A stretch of 64,000 bases of DNA, from NCBI GenBank assembly GCA_015143295.1, contig CM026568.1, positions 17,986,607 through 18,050,606 on the forward strand. The letters run 5' to 3'. The position numbers and the translations under genes were made by a program. Below, piece after piece: positions 12,420 through 23,199 of the stretch. The stretch is from Tetracentron sinense. Lineage: Eukaryota; Streptophyta; Magnoliopsida; Trochodendrales; Trochodendraceae. Numbering within the stretch: the first letter of the stretch is position 1; every line of letters begins with the position of its first letter. The notes beneath the pieces are model-generated. The model saw only the letters and a list, made by a program, of their open reading frames with translations. It searched no databases and was not told the origin of the DNA.

Positions 12420-13080
12420 CGCACATTTTTTATAATTAAGCTATTCGGTTAGGCTACAACCCCGATTAGAATGGTTAGTATCTTTTCTAGATTAGTGAAA
12501 CGGGTGCATATTTCAACTATTACACACCCTTGGGATCAAATGTGGGGTGTACCACACAACCAATGGAGCAAGCATTGCTTTCCCTATTTGGCACAAGCTT
12601 GGTCTCTATAACATTTTTCACGAAAGCATATATGGAAGCAAATATTACGGTGTGTGGCTTTGATTATTTTGGCTATAAACATTTATAATATATAATCAAG
12701 GGATATACAGCTGTTGAAAAGATAATTAATGATACCGGTTAAAATGATAATGATTTTATAAAATTGATTAAATTACTTGAAACCAGGTTTATTGAAAATC
12801 TAAATATTTTAATGATTAAATTAGGAAAAAAATTAAAACTCATATCCTCCTTGATCTACTTGAGGAGATCGAATCTCCTACTTGAGTAATATGTACGACT
12901 TTGGGTGTTTGCGGTTGTCTGTTGTTGAAATATGTGGTGGGAGTTCCTTAGGCCCCACACTTCCAACTTGTGGTGTGAGTTCCTTGTAGCCCTACGCCCC
13001 GAGTTTGAGCAGCTCAGTGGTTCACTGTTTCATCCACAGTTGATGCTGCTTTAGCTGAGCTTGGCAAAGGCAACTTTCCT
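12420..13080. repeat. Diverged direct duplication, copy A
   Basis: Ordered blocks are shared with 13400-14265, including TTAGTGAAACRGGTG, GGYTTTGATTATTTTG, ATTGAAAATCTAAATATT, GACTTTGGGTGTT, GCCCTACGCCCCGAGTTTGA and CACTGTTTCATCCACAG. No ORF explains it. Copy B has an extra insertion of about 280 bp. Confidence 0.7.
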
Positions 13081-13399
13081 CCACATGTTAATCTGAATGA
13101 AAACTGCCTTATTGGATAATTTGATAAACTGATATAAGGAAAAGAAAATGCTGTTAGGGGAATTTCTCTAGCACTTGCCTGAGGAAAACTCATCTGACCT
13201 ATATACAATCACTCCACGCTGGCCCGGAGTAGGAGCCAGAGAGGGCTAGAGGCCCTGGACTTTTGACAAAAAAAAAATATAAGTTTATACTTTAAATTAT
13301 TTTGTTTAAGAGTGGATAGACATGACAAAGGGGCTCTCTAAACTTTTCAAAAAAAAAAGAAAAAACACCCTATCTCTTGGCTCTTGCACCAAGGGTGGA

Positions 13400-14265
13400 G
13401 TGTGACCACTCTCATTAAAATGGTTAATGTCGGTTTCCTAAGTTAGTGAAACAGGTGATATTTCAACAATCACACTCTTGAGACTTATCCTGGATCAAAG
13501 GTGGGCAGACAATTCTTCCCCTATTAATTTTCAGTTTTCAGCAAATATGGATGGAAATATTAGGGTGTTTGGCTTTGATTATTTTGATCATATCTTTTTT
13601 TTGGTAGACACCATAAAGGTTTATAATATATATTCATTAGATATACACGCATGAGAAATAATTGATGGTACTAGTTAAAAATTGGTAGTGATTTTATAAA
13701 TTTATTAAATCAATTGTTATCTAAACAAATTAATTGAAAATCTAAATATTGTAATGACTTTTTAACTATTAAATCAGGATAAATACAAACTCAAACCCAC
13801 CCTTATTGACACTCCCGCCACTTGCGTGAGTAGTAAGGGTGTGACCTTCCAAGAGTGGAGGTCTGAGATCTAATCCTACCAGGGGTAAGGGTTGCAAGAG
13901 CCTCAATGCCTCAACTAACTACTAATCGACTGATTCTACTTACTTAGGTAAATGATATCTATCCTAGTAGGCCTTTATTGTCCTCTTGATGTGTGAGTGT
14001 ATGTTTGCATGTGTGGTGTGGGTGTGTGTTTCTTTTCTTCCCTTAAGTAAAAACAGCGTTGTGGTGTTACTGGGTTTACCAAAAAAAAATAAAATTAAAA
14101 AGGTTGAATCTACGGATGACTTTGGGTGTTCGCGAAACTTGTGGTGCGAGTTCCTTATGGGCCCATGCTTTCAACTTGTGGTGCGAGATCCTAATGGCCC
14201 TACGCCCCGAGTTTGAGCAGGTCAGGTGCTCACTGTTTCATCCACAGCTGATGCTACGTTAGGTG
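13400..14265. repeat. Diverged direct duplication, copy B
   Basis: Second copy of the segment at 12420-13080, in the same orientation. It is longer because of an insertion at about 13815-14105 ending in an A-rich tract. The outer boundaries are approximate. Confidence 0.7.
13815..14105 (+). mobile_element. Possible SINE inserted in duplication copy B
   Basis: This segment is absent from duplication copy A. It begins with an A-box-like TGAGTAGTAAGGGTG, has a B-box-like GGTCTGAGATCTAATCC about 35 bp later, and ends in an A-rich tract (14080-14100). That layout fits a tRNA-derived SINE. No clear target duplication was found, so the call is tentative. Confidence 0.4.
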
Positions 14266-14416
14266 ATCTGATTACTGAAGGGACCTAGTTACCTTTTTAG
14301 TGCTAGCTGACGCAAGGTTTAAAATCCCGGTTTCGTCCAACCCCACCGATATCGATAAGGTTACGACTTAGGATTTCAGAAAACACGTTTAAAAATTTTC
14401 GGGTCAAATTTTGGAT

Positions 14417-14620
14417 GGGAGTCAAATCATTTTGGCAAATCCGGTTATCACCCCTAGAGGTTGCCACGTGTCTCCTTTGACACCTCTTAACCATGGGTAA
14501 GGTTCATCCACCCATTTTTTGTTTTTTTTAAATATTAATTTTTTTAAGGGGTGTCAAAGGAGACACGTGGTGACCTCTAGGGGTGATAACCGGATTTGCA
14601 CCGGAGATGATTTGGCTCCA
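14417..14620. mobile_element. Fold-back MITE with arms of about 75 bp
   Basis: The left arm (about 14417-14491) and right arm (about 14546-14620) are inverted copies with only a handful of mismatches; both contain ACACGTGTCTC or its near-match and CCGGTTATCACCCCTAGAGG in complementary orientation. The central spacer is AT-rich. The flanks TTTTGGATG and TTATGGATT are a poor 9-bp match, so the superfamily is uncertain. Confidence 0.75.
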
Positions 14621-15860
14621 TTATGGATTTTTAAAATTTCAGAATTTCGGTGGTGAAGGGGCAGCTGCCCCCTAATTTTTTTTTATGAAGGAACGAGATG
14701 ACCCCACTTGGCCTTAGAAAAAATCGAGAGTTATGCCCCCCAAATCCCTACACCGCTTAGGCCAAAAACATTTTATATCTAACTAACCATTCTTCATAAG
14801 TTTATCAATAATAATTATAAACATTTTTAATCAACTATTACTAGTTCTTTTTAAGAAAATCTAACCCATTTATTTTGTTTCAAAAACATGTTATCTTAAA
14901 AAATATGCACGGTGTGACAAAATTAGAGAAATCTAGTTCAAGAGATCATACCTAATTACGATTGAACTTAAGGGAGAGTTGAGTCCCATGTGTCTTGATT
15001 TGATTGGAGGAAAAAAATAAAATAAAAAAGAAAATTTTAAATTCAAAATTTTTCCCTCATGACAAATATTCAAGTGAATTTTCCCAAGTTTAATTGCAAT
15101 TGACTATGATCTCATCTCCTAGTTTAATCATTCTAAATGGAGTAGCGGACATCAGCTCCACTTCTAAGCTAAGTTAAGGGGCGAGTGAATCTTAGCCCCA
15201 CAATTAGGTGGTAAAAAGGGGAGCGTAGACCAATGAGATCACTTGTGAGACTTCTAAGTTGACCATGGTACGTTTTCCATTTCCGCTTCTAAATATAAAG
15301 GATATTTTGGGTAATCGAAACGTAAATGAATGGTCGGCAAGCATTCATGCACGAGAACCGTGGAAACACGTAAGGAAAGAAAGATACATGTCAGAAGATG
15401 TAGAAAGGATTTTAAAATCTAGCCGAAATTAGAAAAAAGATAAATACAGCTCATATACATGTCAGAAGATGTGACTTGTTCAACTCACAGGCGCATCTTA
15501 TCATATCACCACACAATTCTAGAGAATCTGTACTCCACACGAATCCAAATCTGCTATTCCAGCTCATCATCCCTTAAATCACGATTCCTTTGAATGTCTT
15601 CAATTTCCCTTAGAGAGGGGGGCGTAATGTTACGCAACATGCGCAGAAATTGCTTTATTATGCTTCGAAATAATAGCTTGTATAATGTATGCGTAGCAGG
15701 TTAAGCTGTACCCCTCGTATTTTCACTAGAAGATTGAGGGTGTTTGAGACTTTCAGTCACACCATAATATACGGGGAATTTATTCTTGAGAAACTTCGAG
15801 GAAAGCAAAAGGGTATGAACGTAGTTTTATCAATTATCAGTGGTTATTTTTAGAAGGGTA
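14621..15860. other. Intergenic DNA and SAMDC upstream region
   Basis: No gene or clear repeat was seen. The last few hundred bases before 15870 should hold the SAMDC promoter. Confidence 0.5.
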
Positions 15861-15871
15861 TCTGAGCCCTT

Positions 15872-15877
15872 TATAAA
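15872..15877 (+). promoter_or_regulatory. Probable SAMDC TATA box
   Basis: TATAAA lies about 30 bp before a plausible start at about 15900-15905. A transcribed leader exon would then run to 16051, ending at a good donor (TTTCT/GTAAGT). It is inferred from position only. Confidence 0.6.
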
Positions 15878-16051
15878 CACCTCTTCTAATTGATTTGCCC
15901 TACTACCGCCTCACGAGAGTTCTGTTTTTGCGTTCAATAAAACGATAGAAAAAGAGAGAAAAATATCCATATTCTAGGGTTTGTGCCAAAGATCAAAGAA
16001 GAGTTTCGGTTCTATCTGTTTCTTCCTTGGCGATTGTTATTTCCCATTTCT

Positions 16052-17386
16052 GTAAGTATGATTTTTTTTTTTTAACGTTTGTTTCTTGATCAGATGCAAG
16101 GCTAGGTTTTTTGTGGTTTTTTTTTGTCTTTTTTGTGATTTTTTTTTCGTTTGTTGTAGCATCTGTCTTGTAATATATGATTCTTAGATTAGGGTTTGTG
16201 ACCTCTTGATGTACTGTTTTGCTTAGGTTTTTAATCTTGAGATATAAATTTCGATCTGCAATAAGTTTTCACATGCTGGAGTGATTAGATTTTGGTGTTT
16301 GAAACGTTATTGTTTTTTACTTGCTTTCTTTTTTTTATGTTTCCCTCAAATATGTTTCCTCCGTTTTGAATATTACTGGTTTGAGATTTGTATTTAGCTC
16401 TGTTTTTTTTATACTGTTTCAATTTGATTGCCTATTTTTGATTGGAATCCTCGAGATATATTGTTATGGTTTTCTCTATTTGTTGCTTCTTAAATTTGTA
16501 TTGGTTGGACTCATTAAGAATTCCACTCGTTATGGGTTTTTTTCTGCTTTAATAACCACATGCCACAGTGTGTTTCTATTTGAATGCTTTTTTTTTTTGT
16601 ATTTATTTTTGGTATGAAGTTTTGTGCATTAAATCAAATATTCATAGTTTTTGTGGATTTCGTGAGAGGCGAAAATATTATGTAGGTATAAATAATACAG
16701 GGGTGTTTTTTTAAAGAAATTTATTCGTCGATCTAAGATTTCAGAGGTGAAGTTAGCTTGGAATTTTGTTTATAATTATTGCTTTAATTATACTGTTTAT
16801 CATGTGGGGATGTACCCATGTATTATATTTTTAGAAGAGCTTTTGATTAATCTATTACATATAGAAAATATAAGCTTTTCATTGTGATAAGAAGCAATTA
16901 CTTTCTCATAGAGCTATGGTAACCCACCATTCGTATAAATTGTATTTATAATTTTGCTGCTTCTTATTATTTTCCTTTTCTGTTTAACTTATTATTCCTA
17001 TATGCATGAAGAATTAGAATTGTATTTATAATATTGCTTCTTATTATTTTCCTTTTCTGTTTAACTTATTATTCCTATATGCATGAAGAACTAGAATTGT
17101 TTATTAACAGTATATATGTTATTTTCTCGTACTTAATAGTGTTGCGGTCAGAGCTGTAGGTTTCCTGCTAGTTTAGAATGTGTTGGAAAATTACATTATT
17201 TCAATTTTTGATCAGTCCAAGTATAATTTTATTTATTTATTCTGTTGAGGTTATACTCTGTTGTTTGTTTTTCTTTTCAGATTGAATTATCTTTTCTATT
17301 TTCTTATGTTCCTGCATTGTCCTTGAATGGTTCTGTAGTGATTCTTTAGGTGGTTGGTTCTGATTTTTTTTTGATGGCTTGTTTAG
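16052..17386 (+). other. SAMDC 5' leader intron
   Basis: A U-rich segment running from the GTAAGT donor at 16052 to the acceptor GCTTGTTTAG at 17377-17386, just before the uORFs. A second candidate acceptor, TTTTCTTTTCAG, ends at 17280 and would add leader sequence with further short uORFs. Large leader introns are common in plant SAMDC genes. It contains a tandem duplication at 16938-17097. Confidence 0.65.
16938..17097. repeat. 80-bp tandem duplication in the SAMDC leader intron
   Basis: Two adjacent copies of an 80-bp unit starting AATTGTATTTATAAT and ending CATGAAGAAYTAG, with a few differences. Confidence 0.85.
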
Positions 17387-17397
17387 GAAAAACCTGA

Positions 17398-17406
17398 ATG
17401 ATCTAA
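17398..17406 (+). CDS. Tiny uORF of SAMDC mRNA (Met-Ile-stop)
   Basis: ATG ATC TAA. The last base of the stop is the first base of the next uORF's ATG (TAATG). In plant AdoMetDC mRNAs this overlapping tiny uORF is known to set how often ribosomes bypass the small uORF when polyamines are low. The sequence shows the one-base overlap exactly; the regulatory role comes from the family. Confidence 0.9.
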   Translation: MI

Positions 17407-17687
17407 TGGAGTCTAAAGGTGGCAAAAAGAAGTCTAGCAGTAAATCCTCATTCTACGAAGCTCCTCTAGGCTACAGCATTGAAGACATCCGACCCAACGG
17501 TGGAATCAAGAAATTCAGATCTGCTGCCTACTCCAACGTAAGTTTCAGTTCAATTGTTTCTACCCATATTGGATTCTAGTAGTGTTTGCAGTATTTGGGT
17601 ACACTGAAAATTAAATGGCCATCCTGATACTAACCTTGGATTTCATCTTGTGTTTTACATGTGCAGTGCGCTCGGAAGCCATCCTGA
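17406..17687 (+). CDS. Conserved small uORF of SAMDC (50 residues, two exons)
   Basis: Exon parts 17406-17537 and 17667-17687 are joined across a GTAAGT...GTGCAG intron. The 50-residue peptide starts MESKGGKKKSSS, continues through FYEAPLGYSIEDIRP and ends CARKPS. This is the conserved-peptide uORF of plant S-adenosylmethionine decarboxylase mRNAs. It causes ribosome stalling when polyamines are high and so represses the main ORF 125 bases downstream. The intron also carries a near copy of the exon-2 end (CCATCCTGATACTAACCTTGG versus CCATCCTGATATAACCTTG), a small local duplication. Confidence 0.96.
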
Positions 17688-17812
17688 TATAACCTTGAAG
17701 ATCTGACAACCACTTGTTGTGGTTCATAAATTGTTAATTGTTTTAGTTTTCTTTTCCTTTTCCACCCTGCCCCAAACTTGTTCTCTTTCTTTTTCATTTA
17801 CTCTGAGCAGAG

Positions 17813-18892
17813 ATGGCCTTACAAAGCTCTGCAATTGGATTTGAAGGCTACGAGAAGAGGCTCGAGATATCATTTTTTGAGCCAGGCATCTTTGCCGATC
17901 CCGAAGGAAAGGGACTTCGATCCCTATCCAAATCCCAATTGGATGAAATCCTAAAACCTGCTGAATGCACTATAGTTGCTTCTTTATCAAATGCCTCAGT
18001 CGATTCTTATGTTCTCTCCGAATCAAGTCTCTTCGTGTATCCTTACAAGATTATTATCAAAACCTGTGGGACTACGAAGTTGCTTCTCTCAATCCCACCC
18101 ATCCTCAAGTTGGCTAACACCCTCTCCCTTGCTGTAAGAGCTGTGAGGTACACTCGTGGGAGCTTCATTTTCCCAGGAGCTCAGCTGTTTCCACACCGTA
18201 GTTTTTCAGAAGAAGTTGCTGTCCTTGATCGCTATTTCGGCAAGCTTAGTGCAGGCAGCAAGGCTTATGTGATGTGTGGTTTCGACAAACCACAGAAATG
18301 GCATGTGTACTCAGCTTCTGTGGAATCAGTGAACGACCCAGTTTTCCCACTTTACTCTCTAGAGATGTGTATGACTGGTCTGGACAAGAAATCGGCTTCT
18401 GTTTTCTACAAGACTGAAGCAAGCTCTGCAGCTATGATGACCGACATTTCTGGTATAAGGAAGATTCTTCCAAAATCTGAAATATGTGATTTTGAATTTG
18501 ATCCATGTGGTTACTCCATGAATTCTATTGAAGAAGCTGCAATATCCACAATTCATGTTACACCTGAAGATGGTTTCAGTTATGCGAGCTTTGAAGCGGT
18601 GGGTTATGATCTGAAAGTGGTGAATTTGAATAAGCTGGTTGAGAGGGTATTGGCTTGTTTCAAACCTAATGAGTTCTCAATAGCTCTGCATGCTGATGTT
18701 GCTAACAAGGAACTTGGGTGTGATTTGCCTCTGAATTTAAAGGGATACAGTCTTGGAGAGAGGAGCTGTGAAGTACTTGGGAATGGTGGGTCCATCGTCT
18801 ACCAGAGCTTTGTGAAGGCTGCAAGCTGTGGGTCTCCGAGGTCAATTCTGAAAGGCTTCTGGAAAGAAGAGGATGAGGAAATAGAAGAGTAG
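17813..18892 (+). CDS. SAMDC: S-adenosylmethionine decarboxylase proenzyme
   Basis: Intronless 359-residue ORF, full length for plant AdoMetDC (about 355-365). It decarboxylates S-adenosylmethionine to give the aminopropyl donor for spermidine and spermine. The proenzyme self-cleaves at YVLSE/SSLF, between Glu70 and Ser71; Ser71 becomes the pyruvoyl cofactor. Cys85 (KTCGTTKL) and the Ser235/His248 pair expected for processing and catalysis are present. A PEST-like segment ([19 protein letters not shown], about 188-206) is in place. The start at [18 protein letters not shown] matches the family. Regulation is expected mainly through the two overlapping uORFs in the leader. The ORF is intact and looks functional. 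Confidence 0.98.
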   Translation: MALQSSAIGFEGYEKRLEISFFEPGIFADPEGKGLRSLSKSQLDEILKPAECTIVASLSNASVDSYVLSESSLFVYPYKIIIKTCGTTKLLLSIPPILKLANTLSLAVRAVRYTRGSFIFPGAQLFPHRSFSEEVAVLDRYFGKLSAGSKAYVMCGFDKPQKWHVYSASVESVNDPVFPLYSLEMCMTGLDKKSASVFYKTEASSAAMMTDISGIRKILPKSEICDFEFDPCGYSMNSIEEAAISTIHVTPEDGFSYASFEAVGYDLKVVNLNKLVERVLACFKPNEFSIALHADVANKELGCDLPLNLKGYSLGERSCEVLGNGGSIVYQSFVKAASCGSPRSILKGFWKEEDEEIEE

Positions 18893-19090
18893 AAATTCCG
18901 TCCAAAAGTTTGGTGGCTGGTCTTTATCTTTGAATAGTGGTAGTTCCTAGGATTTTATTTGGGTAGTAGTAATTGGGTATTTTTTTTGGTTTGGACTTGT
19001 AATGTGAATCTGTTGATTCATTGAGATGTGGGACCTGATTGTTATGGAATTATGCATCATATGATAATATAATAGCTTTGTTTCTTCTAT
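18893..19090 (+). other. SAMDC 3' UTR
   Basis: T-rich sequence after the TAG stop, with A/T-rich polyadenylation-like sequence near 19060-19075 (GATAATATAATAGC). The exact end is not determinable. Confidence 0.5.
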
Positions 19091-19342
19091 TTAGAATTTA
19101 AGATGGAAACTGGGTTGTGAATTAAATTCTTGTTAACTTTTTGCTTAACATATAGGAGCTGAGATGGATGTGTTATTTTCACGTTAATTGCAGCCTTCAG
19201 GATTGTATGTTGTTCTGAAATTGCCGAAGAAGAAATTTCTACTATGGTTGTTGTGACAACTAAATTCTCAAACAGTATGCGACTAGAATGGGGCCTGCAG
19301 AATGGGAGTGTCATATGACCCGAATCGTTTCTCGCTCCACAG

Positions 19343-19466
19343 AAGGAAATTAGTTTTGCCATTTGCACCATTATAAAAATTGCATCTTTCGGGCAGTTTC
19401 TCTGGAAATTAGTTTTGCCATATGCACGCACCATAATGAAGATTGCATCTTTCGAGCAGTTTCTTT
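19343..19466. repeat. Tandem duplication of about 61 bp
   Basis: Two adjacent copies containing GGAAATTAGTTTTGCCAT, TTGCATCTTTCG and GCAGTTTCT, with small differences. Confidence 0.8.
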
Positions 19467-20194
19467 AGCAGACGGGTTTGGCTGATTACTTCAATTCGTC
19501 GATAAGTTGAAAGTCACAAGAATATCTCTCTCTCTCTCTCTCCTATTATAATGCAATAAGGGTGGATCGCGTTACCTAAACAAATATCCCTAAAATTATA
19601 TTTCTAGATTAATAAAGTACTTTAAGGTATTATATTAATTTAAAAATAACAAACCTCATCTCCACTAATTAGGAGCTATTTTATGAGATTGAGATAAGAA
19701 AACATGAGAGTGCATTGAAAGTGTAGGTTAACTTTCCTAGATCTTCTCTTCTCTTATTAAGGATCCTGTTCTGCTAAATTTTTTCCCACAATAATAATCT
19801 ATTAAATCCCACAATAGTTAAATTCATTGTTTGCGATTACTTTCGGTTCATATAAAAATTAATTTATCATTTACTTTAATATCTTATAATCGTTTGGACT
19901 ATACATGTGCATCGCACGTGTCTTCCAGTAGTTATTATAACTAACAAAGAAAAATGAAAAAGGAATAACTAAAAAAAAATGATTGAGATAAACATCAGAG
20001 AACTATTAGGAAATATTGAGTTCAGTTTAAGAGAAAATGAATATGAAATAAGATAAATAGAGGTTTTTTGGGATCAAATAAAAAAATGAAGAGACTTAAT
20101 AGGTGGGTGATAGAGAGAGAAAAGTGGGGGAGAAACACGACACACCCTTATCTGTGTAAGAAAATAGAGAACCACAATCTCATAAAATTCTTTA

Positions 20195-20570
20195 ACGGTG
20201 TGTTCGTTTGGGGTGAAAGTAAAAGAAAGTAGGTGAAAGTGGTGGAAAGTGAGTGTTCGGTTTGAGGGAAAGTGAGAGAAAGTGAAACCTCAACTTTTTC
20301 AATAGTGTTTCACTTTCTCTCACTTTCATCCAAAATGTATTCCATCTTTTTGAAGGAATTGTGAGAGAAAGTGAAGTAAAAACCTCACTATTCCCATTCT
20401 ACCATTTTGCATAATTATATTCCTTAAAAGTGTAAGGGGTAATTTTAGAAAAATTATACTTTCCCCTAACACTTTTCTCTAAAACGAAACAGATAAAAGA
20501 AACTAAACTTTTCTTTTACTTTATTTCACTTCACTTTCTCCCACCCATTTACCCATAAAATTTCTTAAAT
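20195..20570. mobile_element. Possible degenerate MITE rich in GAAAGTGAG/CTCACTTTC
   Basis: Starts GGTGTGTTCGTTTGGGGTG, a common plant MITE-like end. It has inverted GAAAGTGAGAGAAAGTGAAA and CACTTTCTCTCACTTTC blocks and ends in CTTTC-rich sequence. The right end is not cleanly matched. Confidence 0.35.
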
Positions 20571-20690
20571 GATTTTTGAATTGAGAAGAAGACGTGTGTG
20601 ACATCATTAAAACAAAACTTGTAAGATTCATGAGATTGAAGAACAAAAAGAAGGGGTTATGTGACACTTATTTCTTTATATTATAGATAG

Positions 20691-20943
20691 GGCTTTGTAT
20701 TGTCTCTGGCGAAGCCAAAAATGGCTTGTCTCGGGGTTCCATAGAATAGAGGACAAGTGGTGCCCATGATTTTGACTATCCACTCGTAATAAGACATGTG
20801 GCGATAAGTGTGTGACAATAAAGGGGAGAGATATCAAATGGGAAGAAGTCAAAATCATGGGGAGAAAACAAAATGACTTCTCCCCATTTTTATGCCAACT
20901 GCCGCACAAGGGTTTTTGGCTTCGCCAGAGACAATCCGAGGCC
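20691..20943. mobile_element. Mutator-like MITE, 253 bp, with 9-bp target duplication
   Basis: A perfect 9-bp direct repeat, TATAGATAG, flanks it (20682-20690 and 20944-20952). The ends are inverted repeats with a core of 23 identical bases beginning ATTGTCTCTGGCGAAGCC; the outer 8 bases are less conserved (GGCTTTGT versus GGCCTCGG). A 9-bp target duplication indicates a Mutator-like element. There is no coding capacity. Confidence 0.88.
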
Positions 20944-21372
20944 TATAGATAGATGAGTGAAGAAGGGTAAGTGAGTTTGATTTTTTTTTTCCTATGATGA
21001 AAAAATAGAAGTTTTTATCTCTTATTAAAAAAAGTAGCTCATTAATTATTTTTCTATTAAGCTCTCCCTATTTAGATTTAATGTTACCAACGCAACCTTA
21101 GCATTTTTGTTGAATATAAAGATCAAATCGGGTTGAAGTTTATCTTAGTTTCCCGTTAACTCCGTATGATGATGGGACAACCATTACCAATGGTTATCAC
21201 AATGGACTTTGAGAAAAGGAGCTAAGGGCGAATCACATGATGCTCGTAACCTTTACAGTTTAGGATCTTTCCACGGATGGCATGGTTGAAGGCTCATCAT
21301 GAAACCATCTCCCTCTAAGCCAACTTTTTTTTTTGAAACATAACAAATAACATTTGAAGCAATAAACTAAGG

Positions 21373-22795
21373 GATATCAGCTGCTCTGTTCCAGCAGCTT
21401 TGCAAATACACTGTTATGAGTCATAACAGATTTGCAATTTAACTCATGATTTTGCAACCCTTAGACAAGAATCCTTAGTTTCCTTAGACATCCGTTTGAA
21501 ATTGTTAGGAAAATGACCATTACATTCTTATGATATTTCATAATCTCACAAATCTTTAACTATCCTTGAACTAATGGTTAATAAGTTTTAACCCTTGTGA
21601 TTAAGATTCACACACCTATGAGATAGAGCATCTAACCTTGGTTTTTTTAAAAATTTTAACATGTCCCGTAGGTTAAGAGACACTAACCGTTAGAGTTAAA
21701 GCATCTAACCTTGATTTTAAAAGAAAAATAAATAAATTAACTTGTCCTCTTTGAACTTCCTTTAACTGTGGTTAAGATTCATTAACCCTTAGGGTTAAAA
21801 CTTCTAATCTTGATTTTTATAAAAAAAAATAAAAAATAAAAAACATGTTACTTTTAACTGCCTTTAAATGTGGTTAAGATACACGAGATCCTGAGGGTTA
21901 AAACATCTAACTTTGGTTTTTAGGAAAAAAAATTAACGTGTCCTTTTTTAACCCCTTTTAGTTGTGGTTAAGATTAACTAATTCTTAGAAAAAGGATCTA
22001 ACCTTGATTTTAACCTATCTTTTAACTCCCTTTAACTGTGGTTGGGGGTTAATAACCCTTATCGAAGGGGACATGGTAATTATTATTTTTTAAATACCAA
22101 GGATAGATGCTTTAACCCGAATGATTAGTTGATCTTAACCACAGTTAAAAGGAGTTAAAAAGGGACACCTTAAATTTTTAATTTTTTTAAACCAAGGTTA
22201 GATGCTTTAATACTAAGGGTTAGTGAACCTTAACCACGGTTAAAAGGAGTTAACAAACACGTTAAATTTTTTTTATAATCTTTTCTAAAAACCAAAGTTA
22301 ATTAGATGTTTTCACCCTAAGGGTGAGTGAATCTTAACCACAGTTAAAGGGAGTTAAAAAGGCACACGTTAATTTTTTCTAAAAAAAAATCAAGGTTAGA
22401 TGCTTTAACCCTAAGGGTTAAATGAATATAAGTTTAAGGGAGTTAAAAGGAGACGCATTATTATTTTTTTAGAACCAGGGTTAGATGTTTTATCCTGTAA
22501 GGGTGTGAATCTTAATCAAAAGGGTTAAAACTTATTAACCATAGTTCAAGGGTAGTTAAAGATTTGTGAGATTATGAAATATTGTAAGGGCATAATAATC
22601 ATTTTCCTAACAATAACAAACGGATGTCTAAAGAAACTAAGGATTGATGCTGTCTAACGGTTGGATGTCTAAGAAACCTAAGGATTGAGGTTGCATGTAT
22701 AACGGTTGCAAAACCTAACAGTTGCAAAACCATGAGTTAATTTGCAAAACTGTAACTCATAACAGTGTATTTTAACACAACAGCTGATCATATGG
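21373..22795. mobile_element. Large fold-back element with tandem-repeat arms
   Basis: The left half (from about 21373) and the right half (to about 22795) are inverted copies centred near 22084. Matching landmarks are ATCAGCTG, ATACACTGTTATGAGT, AACTCATGRTTTTGCAAC, CATCCGTTTG, AATCTCACAAATCTTTAACTA and their complements. Each arm contains a degenerate array of roughly 100-bp units built on TTTAACTGTGGTTAAGATT and CTTAGGGTTAAAACATCTAACCTTGATTT. No ORF is present. A related fragment lies at 50210-50340. Confidence 0.8.
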
Positions 22796-22835
22796 CAACC
22801 CCCCCCCCTCATATGGCAACCCCCCCCCCCCTAAC

Positions 22836-22960
22836 AAGGATTGAGGTTGCATGTATAACGGTTGCAAAACCTAACAGTTGCAAAACCATGAGTTAATTTG
22901 CAAAACTGTAACTCATAACAATGTATTTTAACACAACAGTTGATCATATGGCAACACCCC
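22836..22960. repeat. Duplicate of the fold-back element's right end
   Basis: Repeats 22678-22800 almost exactly (AAGGATTGAGGTTGCATG to GATCATATGGCAAC), separated by poly-C tracts at about 22799-22807 and 22821-22832. Another C tract follows at about 22958-22966. Confidence 0.85.
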
Positions 22961-23199
22961 CCCCCTAAACAAGTTATATGTACTTCAAGAATTTGCTGAT
23001 TTGTAACGTACCGTGGTCTCCATTTTGTAACGGAATAGCTTATTGGTGGCCCTAATTTTAAATACACACTAACTGTGTTACGATACACTCACTCATAAGG
23101 TTAAACAATCTAACATTGTTTTTTCAAAAAAAACAATAAAACAAAGTCTTATCCCTAATTTAGTTAAGCTTAATCAGGGTTAAAGGAGTGTTAAAAGGG

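Noticed and set aside
17281-17397. Alternative SAMDC leader exon starting after the TTTTCTTTTCAG acceptor
   Set aside because: Possible, but it would add several short uORFs before the conserved pair; the acceptor at 17386 is preferred without RNA evidence.
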